Positions 1-9,139 of a stretch of 42,519 nucleotides of DNA are shown here, in pieces. The stretch is from contig JAQUKS010000005.1 in the NCBI GenBank assembly GCA_028718965.1, forward strand, positions 1-42,519, written 5' to 3'. Both the position numbers and the translations under genes were made by a program. Origin of the DNA: Minisyncoccota bacterium (GTDB lineage Bacteria; Patescibacteriota; Minisyncoccia; Minisyncoccales; CG1-02-41-26). Under the pieces are notes generated by a model that was not told where the DNA came from, did no database searches, and was given only the letters and a program-made list of their open reading frames with translations. The stretch's first letter is position 1, and every line of letters begins with the position of its first letter.

Positions 1-2
1 GT

Positions 3-1613
3 CAGGCAGGCAAGCCGCCCGCGGAAATCGCCGCGATTATCGCTGAAAATATTCCCTCGGACGAAACGATAGAAAAGACAACGGCTGCGGGGCCTTATGT
101 CAATTTCAGAATAAAACCGCGGATTTTATTCAACAGCGTGCTGGAAGAAATTATCGCCCGGAAAGGAAATTACGGTTTTTTGGAAAACAATCATCAAAAG
201 CAGAGGGTGATGGTAGAGTATCTCTCGCCCAACACCAATAAGCCCCTGCACCTGGGCCATTTGCGCAACGGCGCTTTGGGCATGGCAACGGCGAATATGC
301 TCGCGGCCGCGGGAGCGAAAATTATCAAGGCAAATTTGGTGAATGACAGGGGAGTGCATATCTGCAAATCAATGCTTGCCTGGCAGAAATGGGCCAACGG
401 CGAGACTCCGGAATCGGCCGGAGAAAAAGGCGACCATTTCGTGGGCAGATGGTACGTGAAATACGCCGTTGAGGCTGAAAAAGACCCGAGTCTGGAGCAG
501 GAAGTGCAAGCAATGCTTAAAAAATGGGAACAGGGCGACCCGGAAATCATCAAACTATGGGAGATGATGAATAACTGGGTTTATGAGGGTTTTAAAGCAA
601 CCTACGAGCGATTCGGCCTGCGATTCGATGTATTCTTTTATGAAAGCCAGACTTATAAACTAGGCAAGAATATCGCGCAAAACGGGCTGAATAAAGCCAT
701 TTTCCAGAAAACCGACAAAGGCAGCATCGTTGTCGAATTACCTCCGGATGAATTCGGGATGGAGCAGGACGGCCAGCTAAAGAAAATCACCCTGCTTCGC
801 GAAGACGGCACCAGCGTGTATATCACCCAGGACCTGGGCACGGCTGTTTTAAAATTCCAGGATTATGATTTGAACCAGTCGATTTACGTGGTAGGCTCGG
901 AGCAGAACTATCATTTTCGGGTGCTTTTCAAGCTTTTGGAAATGCTGGGTTATGCCTGGGCGAAAAATTGCCGCCATCTTTCTTACGGTATGGTGTATTT
1001 GCCCGAAGGCAAAATGAAATCCCGTGAAGGCAAAATAGTTGACGCTGACGATCTGATTGTCCGGATGGAAAATTTGGCCAGAGAAGAGATTGAAAAACGC
1101 CACAAAGAGGAGCCGTTGGGTGAAAAAGAGGTGAGCGAGAGAGCTTTGAAAATCGCTCTTGGGGCGATAAAATTTTACCTTTTGCGCGTGGGCGCGGAGC
1201 AGGATATCCATTTCAATCCGCAGGAGTCACTGTCGTTTGAAGGTTTCACCGGACCATACTGCCAATACGCTTACGCCAGAGCCAGAAGCATATTGAGGTC
1301 AGAGGCGGCTGGGGCCAGGAATAAAATCGACTATTCTCTGCTGGGCAATGAGCAGGAACTTTTGCTGGCGCAGAAACTTATGGCCTTTCCTCAAGTGATC
1401 AAGGCCGGAGCGGAAGCTCTTAATCCTTCAAAAATAGCGGTTTATGTTTACGACTTAGCCAAAGCCTTTAATCAGTTTTATCAAAAGCATTCGGTGCTTA
1501 GCGCCCAAAATCAAGAGACAGTAACGGCTCGTTTGACTCTCGTCTCCGGGGTAGCTATAATTATTAAACAATCACTCGGGCTGCTGGGCATTGATGTTTT
1601 GGAAGAAATGTAA
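3..1613 (+). CDS. argS: Arginyl-tRNA synthetase, 5' end truncated by window
   Basis: Frame is open from nt 3 (QAGKPPAEIAAIIAENIPSDE...); VEYLSPNTNKPLHLGHLRNGALG class I HIGH region; DALR-like C-terminus. Confidence 0.95.
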   Translation, partial: QAGKPPAEIAAIIAENIPSDETIEKTTAAGPYVNFRIKPRILFNSVLEEIIARKGNYGFLENNHQKQRVMVEYLSPNTNKPLHLGHLRNGALGMATANMLAAAGAKIIKANLVNDRGVHICKSMLAWQKWANGETPESAGEKGDHFVGRWYVKYAVEAEKDPSLEQEVQAMLKKWEQGDPEIIKLWEMMNNWVYEGFKATYERFGLRFDVFFYESQTYKLGKNIAQNGLNKAIFQKTDKGSIVVELPPDEFGMEQDGQLKKITLLREDGTSVYITQDLGTAVLKFQDYDLNQSIYVVGSEQNYHFRVLFKLLEMLGYAWAKNCRHLSYGMVYLPEGKMKSREGKIVDADDLIVRMENLAREEIEKRHKEEPLGEKEVSERALKIALGAIKFYLLRVGAEQDIHFNPQESLSFEGFTGPYCQYAYARARSILRSEAAGARNKIDYSLLGNEQELLLAQKLMAFPQVIKAGAEALNPSKIAVYVYDLAKAFNQFYQKHSVLSAQNQETVTARLTLVSGVAIIIKQSLGLLGIDVLEEM

Positions 1614-1651
1614 AGCCCTCCCAGCTCTTCTTGTTTAATATTCAAAGCCAA

Positions 1652-2485
1652 ATGTCAAACCAATCAAAATCCATAAACACTCCCAAACATCAAGCCTTCA
1701 CCCTCATCGAACTCCTTGTCGTAATAGCCATCATCGGCATCTTAGCCTCCATTGTAATCGTGTCCTTTCCCACCGCCACCCAGAAAGCCAGGCTGGCCAA
1801 GACTCTCTCCTGGGCCGGAAGCGTGAGCCACTCCCTGGGATCAAGTGCCGTTGGCATCTGGACCTTTGACAACATCTCCGGAACAACCGTCTATGATGAT
1901 TCGGGCAACGACAACAACGGCACGATCTCGGGAGCCACGGTGGTTGACGGCGTGGTGGACAAGGCCCTCTCCTTTGACGGGGTGAATGATTATGTGAGCA
2001 TTCCCGATCCGGTTCTCGGCGCTACTCAAATGACGGTTTGCGCCTGGGCCAAAAAAAATTCTTACACCGGTTATCAAAGCATAGGCTGCGATTATTCGTC
2101 GGTCGCGCGCAACTGGCTTTTGGGTTATGAAAATCCGGACGAAACAGTACACTTTTACGCCGGAGACGGCACTTCGGCCAGCAGTATTTCCATATCCGGA
2201 TTCACGGCTGACACGTGGCATTTCATTTGCGGCATTTTTGACGGGACAGCGGGCAAATTGACCATTTATCTGGACAATACCAAAAATGAAAGAACAGTTA
2301 CTATAAGTAATATAGGGCCGACTCCGGCCTCGTCGGCTCTACGCCGTATTGGTTGCTATGGCTCTTATTACTTTCATGGTTTGATCGATGATTTTCGTAT
2401 TTTCAGGGAGGCTTTTACCCAGGCCCAGGTCCAACAGCTTTACGCTGAAGGAATAATGACCCACCGGAACCTGGCGACAAAATGA
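1652..2485 (+). CDS. Type IV pilin-like/pseudopilin with C-terminal LamG (concanavalin-like) domain
   Basis: Prepilin motif FTLIELLVVIAIIGILASIVIVSF; LamG-like segment AVGIWTFDNISGTTVYDDSGNDNNGTISG...LSFDGVNDYVSIPD...GLIDDFRIF. Start could be 1631. Confidence 0.85.
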   Translation: MSNQSKSINTPKHQAFTLIELLVVIAIIGILASIVIVSFPTATQKARLAKTLSWAGSVSHSLGSSAVGIWTFDNISGTTVYDDSGNDNNGTISGATVVDGVVDKALSFDGVNDYVSIPDPVLGATQMTVCAWAKKNSYTGYQSIGCDYSSVARNWLLGYENPDETVHFYAGDGTSASSISISGFTADTWHFICGIFDGTAGKLTIYLDNTKNERTVTISNIGPTPASSALRRIGCYGSYYFHGLIDDFRIFREAFTQAQVQQLYAEGIMTHRNLATK

Positions 2486-2524
2486 GCTTCACATACCCCG
2501 GATTGTGTTTTTAACACTCACTCG

Positions 2525-2556
2525 GAAATATACCCCTCCGGGGAATATTTCTTTTA
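2525..2556 (+). terminator. Putative intrinsic terminator / hairpin
   Basis: GAAATATACCCC-TC-CGGGGAATATTTC followed by a T-rich tract. Confidence 0.55.
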
Positions 2557-2574
2557 CTTTGTTTGAAATTTTTT

Positions 2575-3243
2575 ATGCGTAAAATCGTTCTGTTAAGACA
2601 TGGCGAAAGCGTCTGGAACCGCGACAATATGTTCGCGGGCTGGGTTGACGTAGAGCTATCGGACAGGGGAGTGCGACAAGCCAAAGAAGCGGCTGTTATT
2701 CTGAAAAAAGAAGGATTCTTATTCGACACTGCTTTTGCCTCAATATTGAAAAGAGCAGTTCATACCCTGGAAATCGTTTTGAAAGAAATGAACTTGTCGG
2801 ATGTAGTAATAATAGAAGATGAGCGTCTCAATGAAAGGCATTACGGTTCTTTGCAAGGCGTTAACAAGAAAGAGGCGGTCAGGAAATTTGGAGAAGAGCA
2901 GGTGCGTAAATGGCGGAGGGGCTACGAGGATCGGCCGCCCGAAGGCGAATCATTGGCGGATGTCGTGGAGCGGGTGGAGCTTTGCTGGCAGGAAAAAATA
3001 ATTCCCGCCATACGAGAAGGGAAAAGCATCCTGATCTCAGCCCACGGCAACAGCTTGAGAGCTTTGGTAAAAATACTCGACCGGCTCTCCGGTAGCGAGG
3101 TGGAGAAATTAAACATTCCCACGGGCATTCCCCTGGTTTACGAACTGAACGAAGCCCTTGAACCGGTAAAACATTATTATTTAGCCGAACCCGGCCAAGC
3201 CGAAGAAGCCATTAAGGCGGTGGCGGAAGAAACGAAAATATAA
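2575..3243 (+). CDS. gpmA: 2,3-bisphosphoglycerate-dependent phosphoglycerate mutase
   Basis: MRKIVLLRHGESVWNRDNMFAGWVDVELSDRG... RHGES motif; ISAHGNSLRALVK. Confidence 0.93.
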   Translation: MRKIVLLRHGESVWNRDNMFAGWVDVELSDRGVRQAKEAAVILKKEGFLFDTAFASILKRAVHTLEIVLKEMNLSDVVIIEDERLNERHYGSLQGVNKKEAVRKFGEEQVRKWRRGYEDRPPEGESLADVVERVELCWQEKIIPAIREGKSILISAHGNSLRALVKILDRLSGSEVEKLNIPTGIPLVYELNEALEPVKHYYLAEPGQAEEAIKAVAEETKI

Positions 3244-3359
3244 GGGGGTATTGCCAAGAAAAAAATCATTTGTTAGAATACAGCCAAAATTAACATTGTA
3301 TTGACTATTACCGTATAATTACGAATTATCCGGCAATAGTTATTCAAAAAATATCAGCT

Positions 3360-4139
3360 ATGCCTAATTTTAGCTTGGAAAAACCACAAAATTTGATTAT
3401 CGCGATTCTTCTGGTCGCGGTTGTTGTCTTGGGTTATATGCAATTCGGACACGGCCTGGCCACGCCAGGCGGTTTATCGCAAAAAGAGGCGGTAGAGGCT
3501 GCAATGGCCTTTATCAACCAGAATATGATAGATGCGTCTTCGCCTGCGGCCGAACTGAGCGGAGAAGCCACCGAAGAAGCCGGCCTTTATAAGTTCAATA
3601 TCAAGGTGCAGGGCCAGGAATTTCCCGTTTATGTTTCCAAAGACGGCAATCTGCTTTTTCCGCAGGGGCCGATCAATATAAAGGAAGTCCAGGCTCAGAA
3701 AACCGCTACCACGACCGATAACGGGCAAAACGGAACATCCGCGCAAGCTACCACTATCGGCAATTTTAACGTAACAACCGAAGATGTCTGCATGGAAGAC
3801 GGCAAGCCAGTGGTTTACTTTTTCGGCTCCGAAGGCTGCCCGCATTGCAAATGGCAGCATCCGGTCGTGCTGGAAGTTATGAAGCGGTTCGAAGGCGTCG
3901 TTGCTTTTCATGACAATATGGATAATGGCGCGGATATGGATATCTTCAACAAATACAGCCAGGGAGGCATTCCGACTTTGGTTTTGGGATGCAAATATTA
4001 CAGAGAGGGTTCGGGCGAAAGGGATGGCGAAGAACAGGATGCCAAGAACATCACCGCTTTGCTTTGCGCGATAACGAATAACCAGCCCGGGGGGGTCTGC
4101 TCGGAAGTGGCTGATTTAGTCGGCCAGATTAAACAGTAA
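3360..4139 (+). CDS. Membrane-anchored thioredoxin-fold protein
   Basis: N-terminal TM helix; GSEGCPHCKWQHPVVLEVMKRF (CPHC active site); GGIPTLVLG. Confidence 0.75.
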   Translation: MPNFSLEKPQNLIIAILLVAVVVLGYMQFGHGLATPGGLSQKEAVEAAMAFINQNMIDASSPAAELSGEATEEAGLYKFNIKVQGQEFPVYVSKDGNLLFPQGPINIKEVQAQKTATTTDNGQNGTSAQATTIGNFNVTTEDVCMEDGKPVVYFFGSEGCPHCKWQHPVVLEVMKRFEGVVAFHDNMDNGADMDIFNKYSQGGIPTLVLGCKYYREGSGERDGEEQDAKNITALLCAITNNQPGGVCSEVADLVGQIKQ

Positions 4140-4168
4140 TCGGTTAATTTATCACTAATTCTAATTTT

Positions 4169-4405
4169 ATGGTTATTAAGGTTTATAGCACGCAAACCTG
4201 CCCTTACTGCGTTACGTTGAAAGAGTACTTAAAAGCCAATAATATCGCCTTTGAGGACATTGATGTTTCTTTTGACGCGAAATTACAGCAGGAGATGATT
4301 GATAAGTCCGGCCAGATGGGAGTGCCGGTGGTGGACATAGACGGCCAAATCGTGGTAGGTTTCGATAAAGAAAGAATATCCCGGCTTTTGGATATTAAAA
4401 GCTAA
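4169..4405 (+). CDS. Glutaredoxin-family protein
   Basis: VYSTQTCPYCVTLKEYLKANNIAFEDIDVS; MGVPVVDIDGQIVVGFD. Confidence 0.9.
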   Translation: MVIKVYSTQTCPYCVTLKEYLKANNIAFEDIDVSFDAKLQQEMIDKSGQMGVPVVDIDGQIVVGFDKERISRLLDIKS

Positions 4406-4423
4406 AATAAATTTTATTTCTTA

Positions 4424-5338
4424 ATGCATATGGCGAAAGTTGCCATTAATGGTTTCGGTCGTATCGGTATGCTCACGGCAAGAAGGATGTTGGAAAAACA
4501 TCCTTCTTTGCGGTTAGCGGCGATCAATGATCCTGCCAGCAAAGACCCGGGAATCGGGGTAAAGTTTTTCAGCGAAAAAGACCCCGCAAACTTACCCTGG
4601 AAGGATATGGGCATTGATATCGTTTTGGAATGTTCGGGATTTTTTACCGAAATCGAAGGGGCTAAAAAGCATGTTTCAGCGGGCGCGAAAAAAGTAATAA
4701 TCTCCGCTCCGTCCGATTCCGAGGAAATTCCCGTTTATCTGCTCGGAGTCAACGCGGAAGAATACGATCCCGCCAAAGACGACATAATCTCGATGGGCTC
4801 TTGCACCACTAACGCTGTGGCTCCGGTGGCGAAAATATTGGATGAAAAATTCGGCGTTAAAGCGGGCTTTGTAAATACTGTCCACAGCTACACCAATTCG
4901 CAGAATAAAGTTTTCCCCAACTGGCGGACCGACCCGGCCGCCAAATTGAGCATAATTCCCTCAACAACCGGCGCCACCAAAACAGTGGAAAAATGCCTGC
5001 CGCGCCTGAAAGACAGGCTGAACGGCCTTTCTTTGCGCGTGCCGACCGAAACCGTGTCCATTGTCGAATTCGTTTTTCAGTCAAAAAAGAAAGCGACTGC
5101 CGGGCAGGTGAACGAAATTTTGCGCGAAGCGGCCCAGGCCGACGAACTCAAAGACATCCTGAAATTCGAAAACAAAAAAATGATTTCCAATGACCTGAAA
5201 GGCAGCCCGTATTCGGGCATTGTTGATGCGGCTCTCACGCAAACGTTCGGCAAGCTGATTAAAGTTTTAATCTGGTACGATAACGAATTCGGGTATGCTT
5301 GCCGGTTGAGCGAAATGGCCGAATACATAGCGAAGTAA
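4424..5338 (+). CDS. gap: Glyceraldehyde-3-phosphate dehydrogenase, short form
   Basis: KVAINGFGRIGMLTARR; GSCTTNAVAPVAKIL catalytic Cys; NTVHSYTN; WYDNEFGYACR. Start 4424 or 4430. Confidence 0.92.
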   Translation: MHMAKVAINGFGRIGMLTARRMLEKHPSLRLAAINDPASKDPGIGVKFFSEKDPANLPWKDMGIDIVLECSGFFTEIEGAKKHVSAGAKKVIISAPSDSEEIPVYLLGVNAEEYDPAKDDIISMGSCTTNAVAPVAKILDEKFGVKAGFVNTVHSYTNSQNKVFPNWRTDPAAKLSIIPSTTGATKTVEKCLPRLKDRLNGLSLRVPTETVSIVEFVFQSKKKATAGQVNEILREAAQADELKDILKFENKKMISNDLKGSPYSGIVDAALTQTFGKLIKVLIWYDNEFGYACRLSEMAEYIAK

Positions 5339-5367
5339 ATACCACCCGGGCCGGATATTGGCAGGGG

Positions 5368-5395
5368 CCTGTGGAATTGTCCACAGGTTTTTTAT
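5368..5395 (+). terminator. Intrinsic terminator after gap
   Basis: CCTGTGG-aattgt-CCACAGG followed by TTTTTTATTT. Confidence 0.8.
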
Positions 5396-5431
5396 TTCAG
5401 TCGAAAGGATAAAGAGTTATAATAAGCAAAT

Positions 5432-6052
5432 ATGCTTTTGGGTTTTGAAAAAACAAAAGAACTGCTGGAAAAATACCATATACCCATGGCAGAGAGCTTG
5501 GTCATTGAAAGCGCGGAGCAGGGGATTGAATTCGCCCGCCGGGTTGGTTTTCCGGTGGTTTTGAAACTGATTTCAAACGACATTCTGCATAAAATCGATA
5601 AAGGCCTGGTAAGGCTGGATATCCGAAATGAAAATGATTTGACCGTTGCCCGAAAGGAGCTTAGCTCCTTTCACGTGAAAGGAGCTAAGCTCCTTTCACA
5701 AAAACAGGTTTCAGGTGTAGAGCTTTTTATCGGTATGAAGCGCGACAAGAGTTTCGGCCCGGTGTTAAGCTTCGGCCTGGGCGGAATATTCGTTGAAATC
5801 CTGCGCGATGTTGTCTTCGGTATTTGCCCGGTTGGTAAAGAGCAGGCGCTAAAAATGATAAAAAGCGTCAAAGGTTATGAAATTTTGCGCGGATATAGAG
5901 GGCAGGCGGCCGTTGATATCGAGAAACTGGCGGAAATATTAGCGAATATTTCCAGTCTCGCAATCGGAAACGCGGATGTCGTGGAGATTGACTTCAATCC
6001 GGTGTTCGCTAATGGCAGCGATATTTTGGTGGCAGATGCAAAAATTATTTAA
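5432..6052 (+). CDS. ADP-forming acyl-CoA synthetase beta subunit (ATP-grasp_5)
   Basis: ARRVGFPVVLKLISNDILHKIDKGLVRLDI; FGPVLSFGLGGIFVEILRDVVFGICPV; VVEIDFNPVF. Confidence 0.88.
   Translation: MLLGFEKTKELLEKYHIPMAESLVIESAEQGIEFARRVGFPVVLKLISNDILHKIDKGLVRLDIRNENDLTVARKELSSFHVKGAKLLSQKQVSGVELFIGMKRDKSFGPVLSFGLGGIFVEILRDVVFGICPVGKEQALKMIKSVKGYEILRGYRGQAAVDIEKLAEILANISSLAIGNADVVEIDFNPVFANGSDILVADAKII
5652..5697. repeat. Perfect 46-bp palindrome inside a CDS
   Basis: GAAAGGAGCTTAGCTCCTTTCACGTGAAAGGAGCTAAGCTCCTTTC equals its own reverse complement; each arm is itself near-palindromic. Confidence 0.97.
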
Positions 6053-7400
6053 TCCAAAATCAATTGTTTTGATAGGCGCTACCGGCCGGCAAGGTTCGGT
6101 CGGTTTGGGTATTGCGAAAAATTTATTGGCAGGAGCGGGAAAGCGAAGAAAGATATTTTTCGTCAATCCTAACAGCGCGAAAGTTCTAAACCGGAAAACG
6201 TTCGTTTCAATCGGTGACATAAAAGAAAAAATCGACCTGGCGATTATCGCGGTGCCATCGCGCTTCGTGGAGGGCGTGGGGCAGGAGTGCTGCTTGGCGG
6301 GCGTGGGTGCGGCGGTCATAATTTCTTCGGGGTTCGCCGAAACAGGCGTCGAAGGCGAGAAAGCGCAGCAAGCAATCAGCGAAATGTTCGCGCGAAACAA
6401 CATTCCGCTGGTCGGGCCGAATTGCCTCGGGGTCATAAACCCATCAAAGGGGCTTAACGCCTCGTTCGCTCCCGAAACGCCCCAAAAGGGAAATATCGCT
6501 TTTTTGTCGCAGTCGGGCGCCCTGGTTGATTCGATAATCGACAAATCGCTTTCGGAAAACTTCGGATTTTCTTTGATGGTGTCTTATGGCAACGAAGCGG
6601 GCCTTTCGCTAAACGATTTTCTGAAAATCGCCGATGAAGATAAAAATACCGAAGTAATCGTTGTTTACCTGGAAGAAATAAAAAACGGCCGGGAATTTAT
6701 GAAAATCGCTTCGGGAATTACCGGGCGGAAACCGATAGTTATTTTAAAAGGCGGCAAAACCCGGGAAGGCAAAAAAGCGGTTCAAAGCCATACCGCTTCG
6801 CTGGCGGGCGATGAAAAAATCTATTCAGCGGCTTTCGCGCAAGCGGGCATTGTCGAAGCTGAAACCATCGAGGATTTGTTTCTAATTGCCAGGACTCTGT
6901 CGGTTTATCCGAAAGCGGCCGGGCCATGGGCTGTTTTAACCAACGGAGGAGCTGTCGGCGTCTTGACGGCCGACTGGTGCTCGAAGCTGGGCGTGGGACT
7001 GGCCGAAATACCGCAGGCGGTTTTCGATGAAATCGCAAAAAGCGAAAAAGTAAACGCGGCTTTCTCGAGAAATAATCCTTTGGACATTATCGGGGATGCT
7101 TCAAGTCAGGGGTACGAAGCTGCTTTATGGAGCCTGCTGGGACAAAAAGAAATTTCCGGAGTTATTTTCTGTCAGACATTGCAGGCAATGACCGACCCGT
7201 TTCAAAACGCCGAAATCATCATCGAGGCGCGGAAGCGATTTCCCGAAAAGCCGGTTTTACCGTTGTTTTTGGGCGGAAAAACAACAAAAAAGGGGAGTGA
7301 TGCTCTTGTTAAAAAAGGACTTTTCTGCTTTAACGAGCCACGCGACGCGGCTCTGGCGGCCCGCTCTTTACAGGGCGCCGATATTCCCGTAAATTATTAA
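6036..7400 (+). CDS. ADP-forming acyl-CoA synthetase alpha subunit (CoA-binding / succinyl-CoA ligase-like)
   Basis: MQKLFNPKSIVLIGATGRQGSVGLGIAKNLL; GPNCLGVINPSKGLNASFAPETPQKGNIAFLSQSGALVDSIID; KGGKTREGKKAVQSHTASLAG. Start overlaps the beta-subunit gene. Confidence 0.88.
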   Translation: MQKLFNPKSIVLIGATGRQGSVGLGIAKNLLAGAGKRRKIFFVNPNSAKVLNRKTFVSIGDIKEKIDLAIIAVPSRFVEGVGQECCLAGVGAAVIISSGFAETGVEGEKAQQAISEMFARNNIPLVGPNCLGVINPSKGLNASFAPETPQKGNIAFLSQSGALVDSIIDKSLSENFGFSLMVSYGNEAGLSLNDFLKIADEDKNTEVIVVYLEEIKNGREFMKIASGITGRKPIVILKGGKTREGKKAVQSHTASLAGDEKIYSAAFAQAGIVEAETIEDLFLIARTLSVYPKAAGPWAVLTNGGAVGVLTADWCSKLGVGLAEIPQAVFDEIAKSEKVNAAFSRNNPLDIIGDASSQGYEAALWSLLGQKEISGVIFCQTLQAMTDPFQNAEIIIEARKRFPEKPVLPLFLGGKTTKKGSDALVKKGLFCFNEPRDAALAARSLQGADIPVNY

Positions 7401-7414
7401 ATATTAACGAACTT

Positions 7415-8674
7415 ATGAACTCCCAATGCGAAGATAAAAACATTTGTCTGAATTGCCGGTCGTGGCTGGACAAATTAAAAGACAAAATTCCGCTTTCCGA
7501 AGGAGAAATGACCCTGCTCAAAAAGCCGAAAAAGGTTTTTACTTTTGCGATTCCCGTGAAAATGGATTCGGGTGAAATAAATTATTTCGACGGCTACCGC
7601 GTGCAATACAGCGACGCTTTGGGACCGACCAAAGGAGGCATCAGATTCCACCATGAAGTGCACTTGGAGGAAGTGAAAATGCTGGCTTTTTTGATGGCCT
7701 TGAAGTGTAGTCTGCTGGGCCTGCCGTTCGGCGGAGCGAAGGGAGGCGTGTGCTGCGATCCGTCAAAACTTTCACAAGGAGAGCTGGAGCGGCTTAGCCG
7801 CGGGTTTATACGGGCAATCCATAGCTTTATCGGCCCGGATATCGACATCCCGGCCCCGGACGTAAATACCAACGAACAGATAATGGCCTGGATGGTTGAT
7901 GAATACTCGCGAATCAAGGGAAAGTTTATTCCCGGGGTCATCACGGGCAAACCCGTGGAGCTGGGCGGGTCTTTGGGCAGAAACATAGCCACGGCTCTGG
8001 GAGGCGCTTTTTTGCTCAAGCGCATGGCCGAGCTGGAAAAGATGAACCCAGAGCAAACAAAAGTCGCCATACAAGGCTTTGGCAACGTCGGGGGCAATAT
8101 GGCGAAAATCCTTAATGATTGGGGGTATAAGATAGTGGCTGTGAGCAATGCCCAGGGAGGAATTTGCAGCCAAAACAGCCTTAACATCAAAGACCTCTCA
8201 ACTGGCCAAAAGGACGGAGATTTGCCCGCTACGGCGCCCGAACAATGCCGGCCGATTCCCAATCACGAGTTACTGGAGCTAGACTGCGATATTTTGATAC
8301 CTGCTGCGGTTTCCCACCAGATAACCAAGGAAAACGCCGCCAAGATAAAAGCCAAAATTGTCCTTGAAATGGCCAATGCGCCCATAACGCCTGAAGCCGA
8401 AGAAATCCTCTTTGAGAAAGGAATCAAAGTGGTGCCCGACATACTGGCCAATGCCGGAGGGGTAGTGGTGAGCTATTTTGAATGGCTGCAAAACTCTTCC
8501 AATGATTACTGGACCGAAGACAAAGCTTTCAGAAAGCTGGAGGAAAAAATGAACGAAGCTTTTGACAGGGTTTGGCGCCTGGCCGGGGAGAAAAACTACG
8601 ACTTGCGTACTGCCAGCCAGATTTTAGCTGTTGAAAGGATAATAAAGGCAGAAAGGCTTCGGGGAAATGTTTGA
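7415..8674 (+). CDS. Glu/Leu/Phe/Val dehydrogenase (glutamate dehydrogenase family)
   Basis: GGIRFHHEVHLEEVKMLAFLMALKCSLLGLPFGGAKGGV; VAIQGFGNVGGNMAKIL; PDILANAGGVVVSYFEWLQN. Confidence 0.93.
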   Translation: MNSQCEDKNICLNCRSWLDKLKDKIPLSEGEMTLLKKPKKVFTFAIPVKMDSGEINYFDGYRVQYSDALGPTKGGIRFHHEVHLEEVKMLAFLMALKCSLLGLPFGGAKGGVCCDPSKLSQGELERLSRGFIRAIHSFIGPDIDIPAPDVNTNEQIMAWMVDEYSRIKGKFIPGVITGKPVELGGSLGRNIATALGGAFLLKRMAELEKMNPEQTKVAIQGFGNVGGNMAKILNDWGYKIVAVSNAQGGICSQNSLNIKDLSTGQKDGDLPATAPEQCRPIPNHELLELDCDILIPAAVSHQITKENAAKIKAKIVLEMANAPITPEAEEILFEKGIKVVPDILANAGGVVVSYFEWLQNSSNDYWTEDKAFRKLEEKMNEAFDRVWRLAGEKNYDLRTASQILAVERIIKAERLRGNV

Positions 8675-8699
8675 CAAAACACGGCCAGGGCAGTATATT
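8671..8699 (+). promoter_or_regulatory. Strong sigma70-like promoter
   Basis: TTGACA, 17-bp spacer, TATATT; -35 overlaps the gdh stop codon. Confidence 0.8.
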
Positions 8700-8708
8700 T
8701 AAGACAAT

Positions 8709-8783
8709 ATGAAAACATCGGGCGTCAAAATGAATCGTTCGCAACAACAACCGGCTCTCCTTGCGGGAAGAGATTGGTTGTGA
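8709..8783 (+). CDS. Possible 24-aa micro-ORF (MKTSGVKMNRSQQQPALLAGRDWL) or part of a small RNA
   Basis: ATG lies 9 nt after the -10; not in the supplied ORF list because of length. Confidence 0.3.
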   Translation: MKTSGVKMNRSQQQPALLAGRDWL

Positions 8784-8894
8784 TGCGTAAAGATAAAGAT
8801 GCATAACACACCCTATCCTTTCCCACAAGGGATTTTTTATTTATTTTATCGTCGGGAAGGGAAGTTTTTTAACAAAAAAAGGGGGTGTACGTAG

Positions 8895-9080
8895 ATGATA
8901 GCAAGGAGAACAGTAAAATTTTCTCAACTTTCTGTCCATTCTTTCTTTGAAAGAGACGGACAGAAACTTTTGAAAATCTCTTCTTTTGAAGTAAATAGAG
9001 AGGAGAGAAACGCCGTATTAGTGTACGGCGAACAATACGTTTTCGTTCAGGAAGACGAGGACGTATTGATAAGAAAATAG
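8895..9080 (+). CDS. Hypothetical small protein (61 aa)
   Basis: ORF with upstream GGGGGTG and an intrinsic terminator overlapping its stop. Confidence 0.5.
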   Translation: MIARRTVKFSQLSVHSFFERDGQKLLKISSFEVNREERNAVLVYGEQYVFVQEDEDVLIRK

Positions 9081-9103
9081 GCAGACCACTCTGCCTATTT
9101 TTT
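9074..9103 (+). terminator. Intrinsic terminator
   Basis: AATAGGCAGA-ccac-TCTGCCTATT followed by a T run. Confidence 0.88.
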
Positions 9104-9139
9104 ATGGATTCTGGTTAAGATTTGAGTTATGATGTTTTT

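Noticed and set aside
1841-2221. Antisense ORF of 126 aa inside the pseudopilin gene, and similar long antisense ORFs (5939-6544, 7594-8262, 9582-10148, 19767-20345, 41343-41891)
   Set aside because: They lie opposite genes with recognisable protein families and have no domain signals; typical shadow ORFs.
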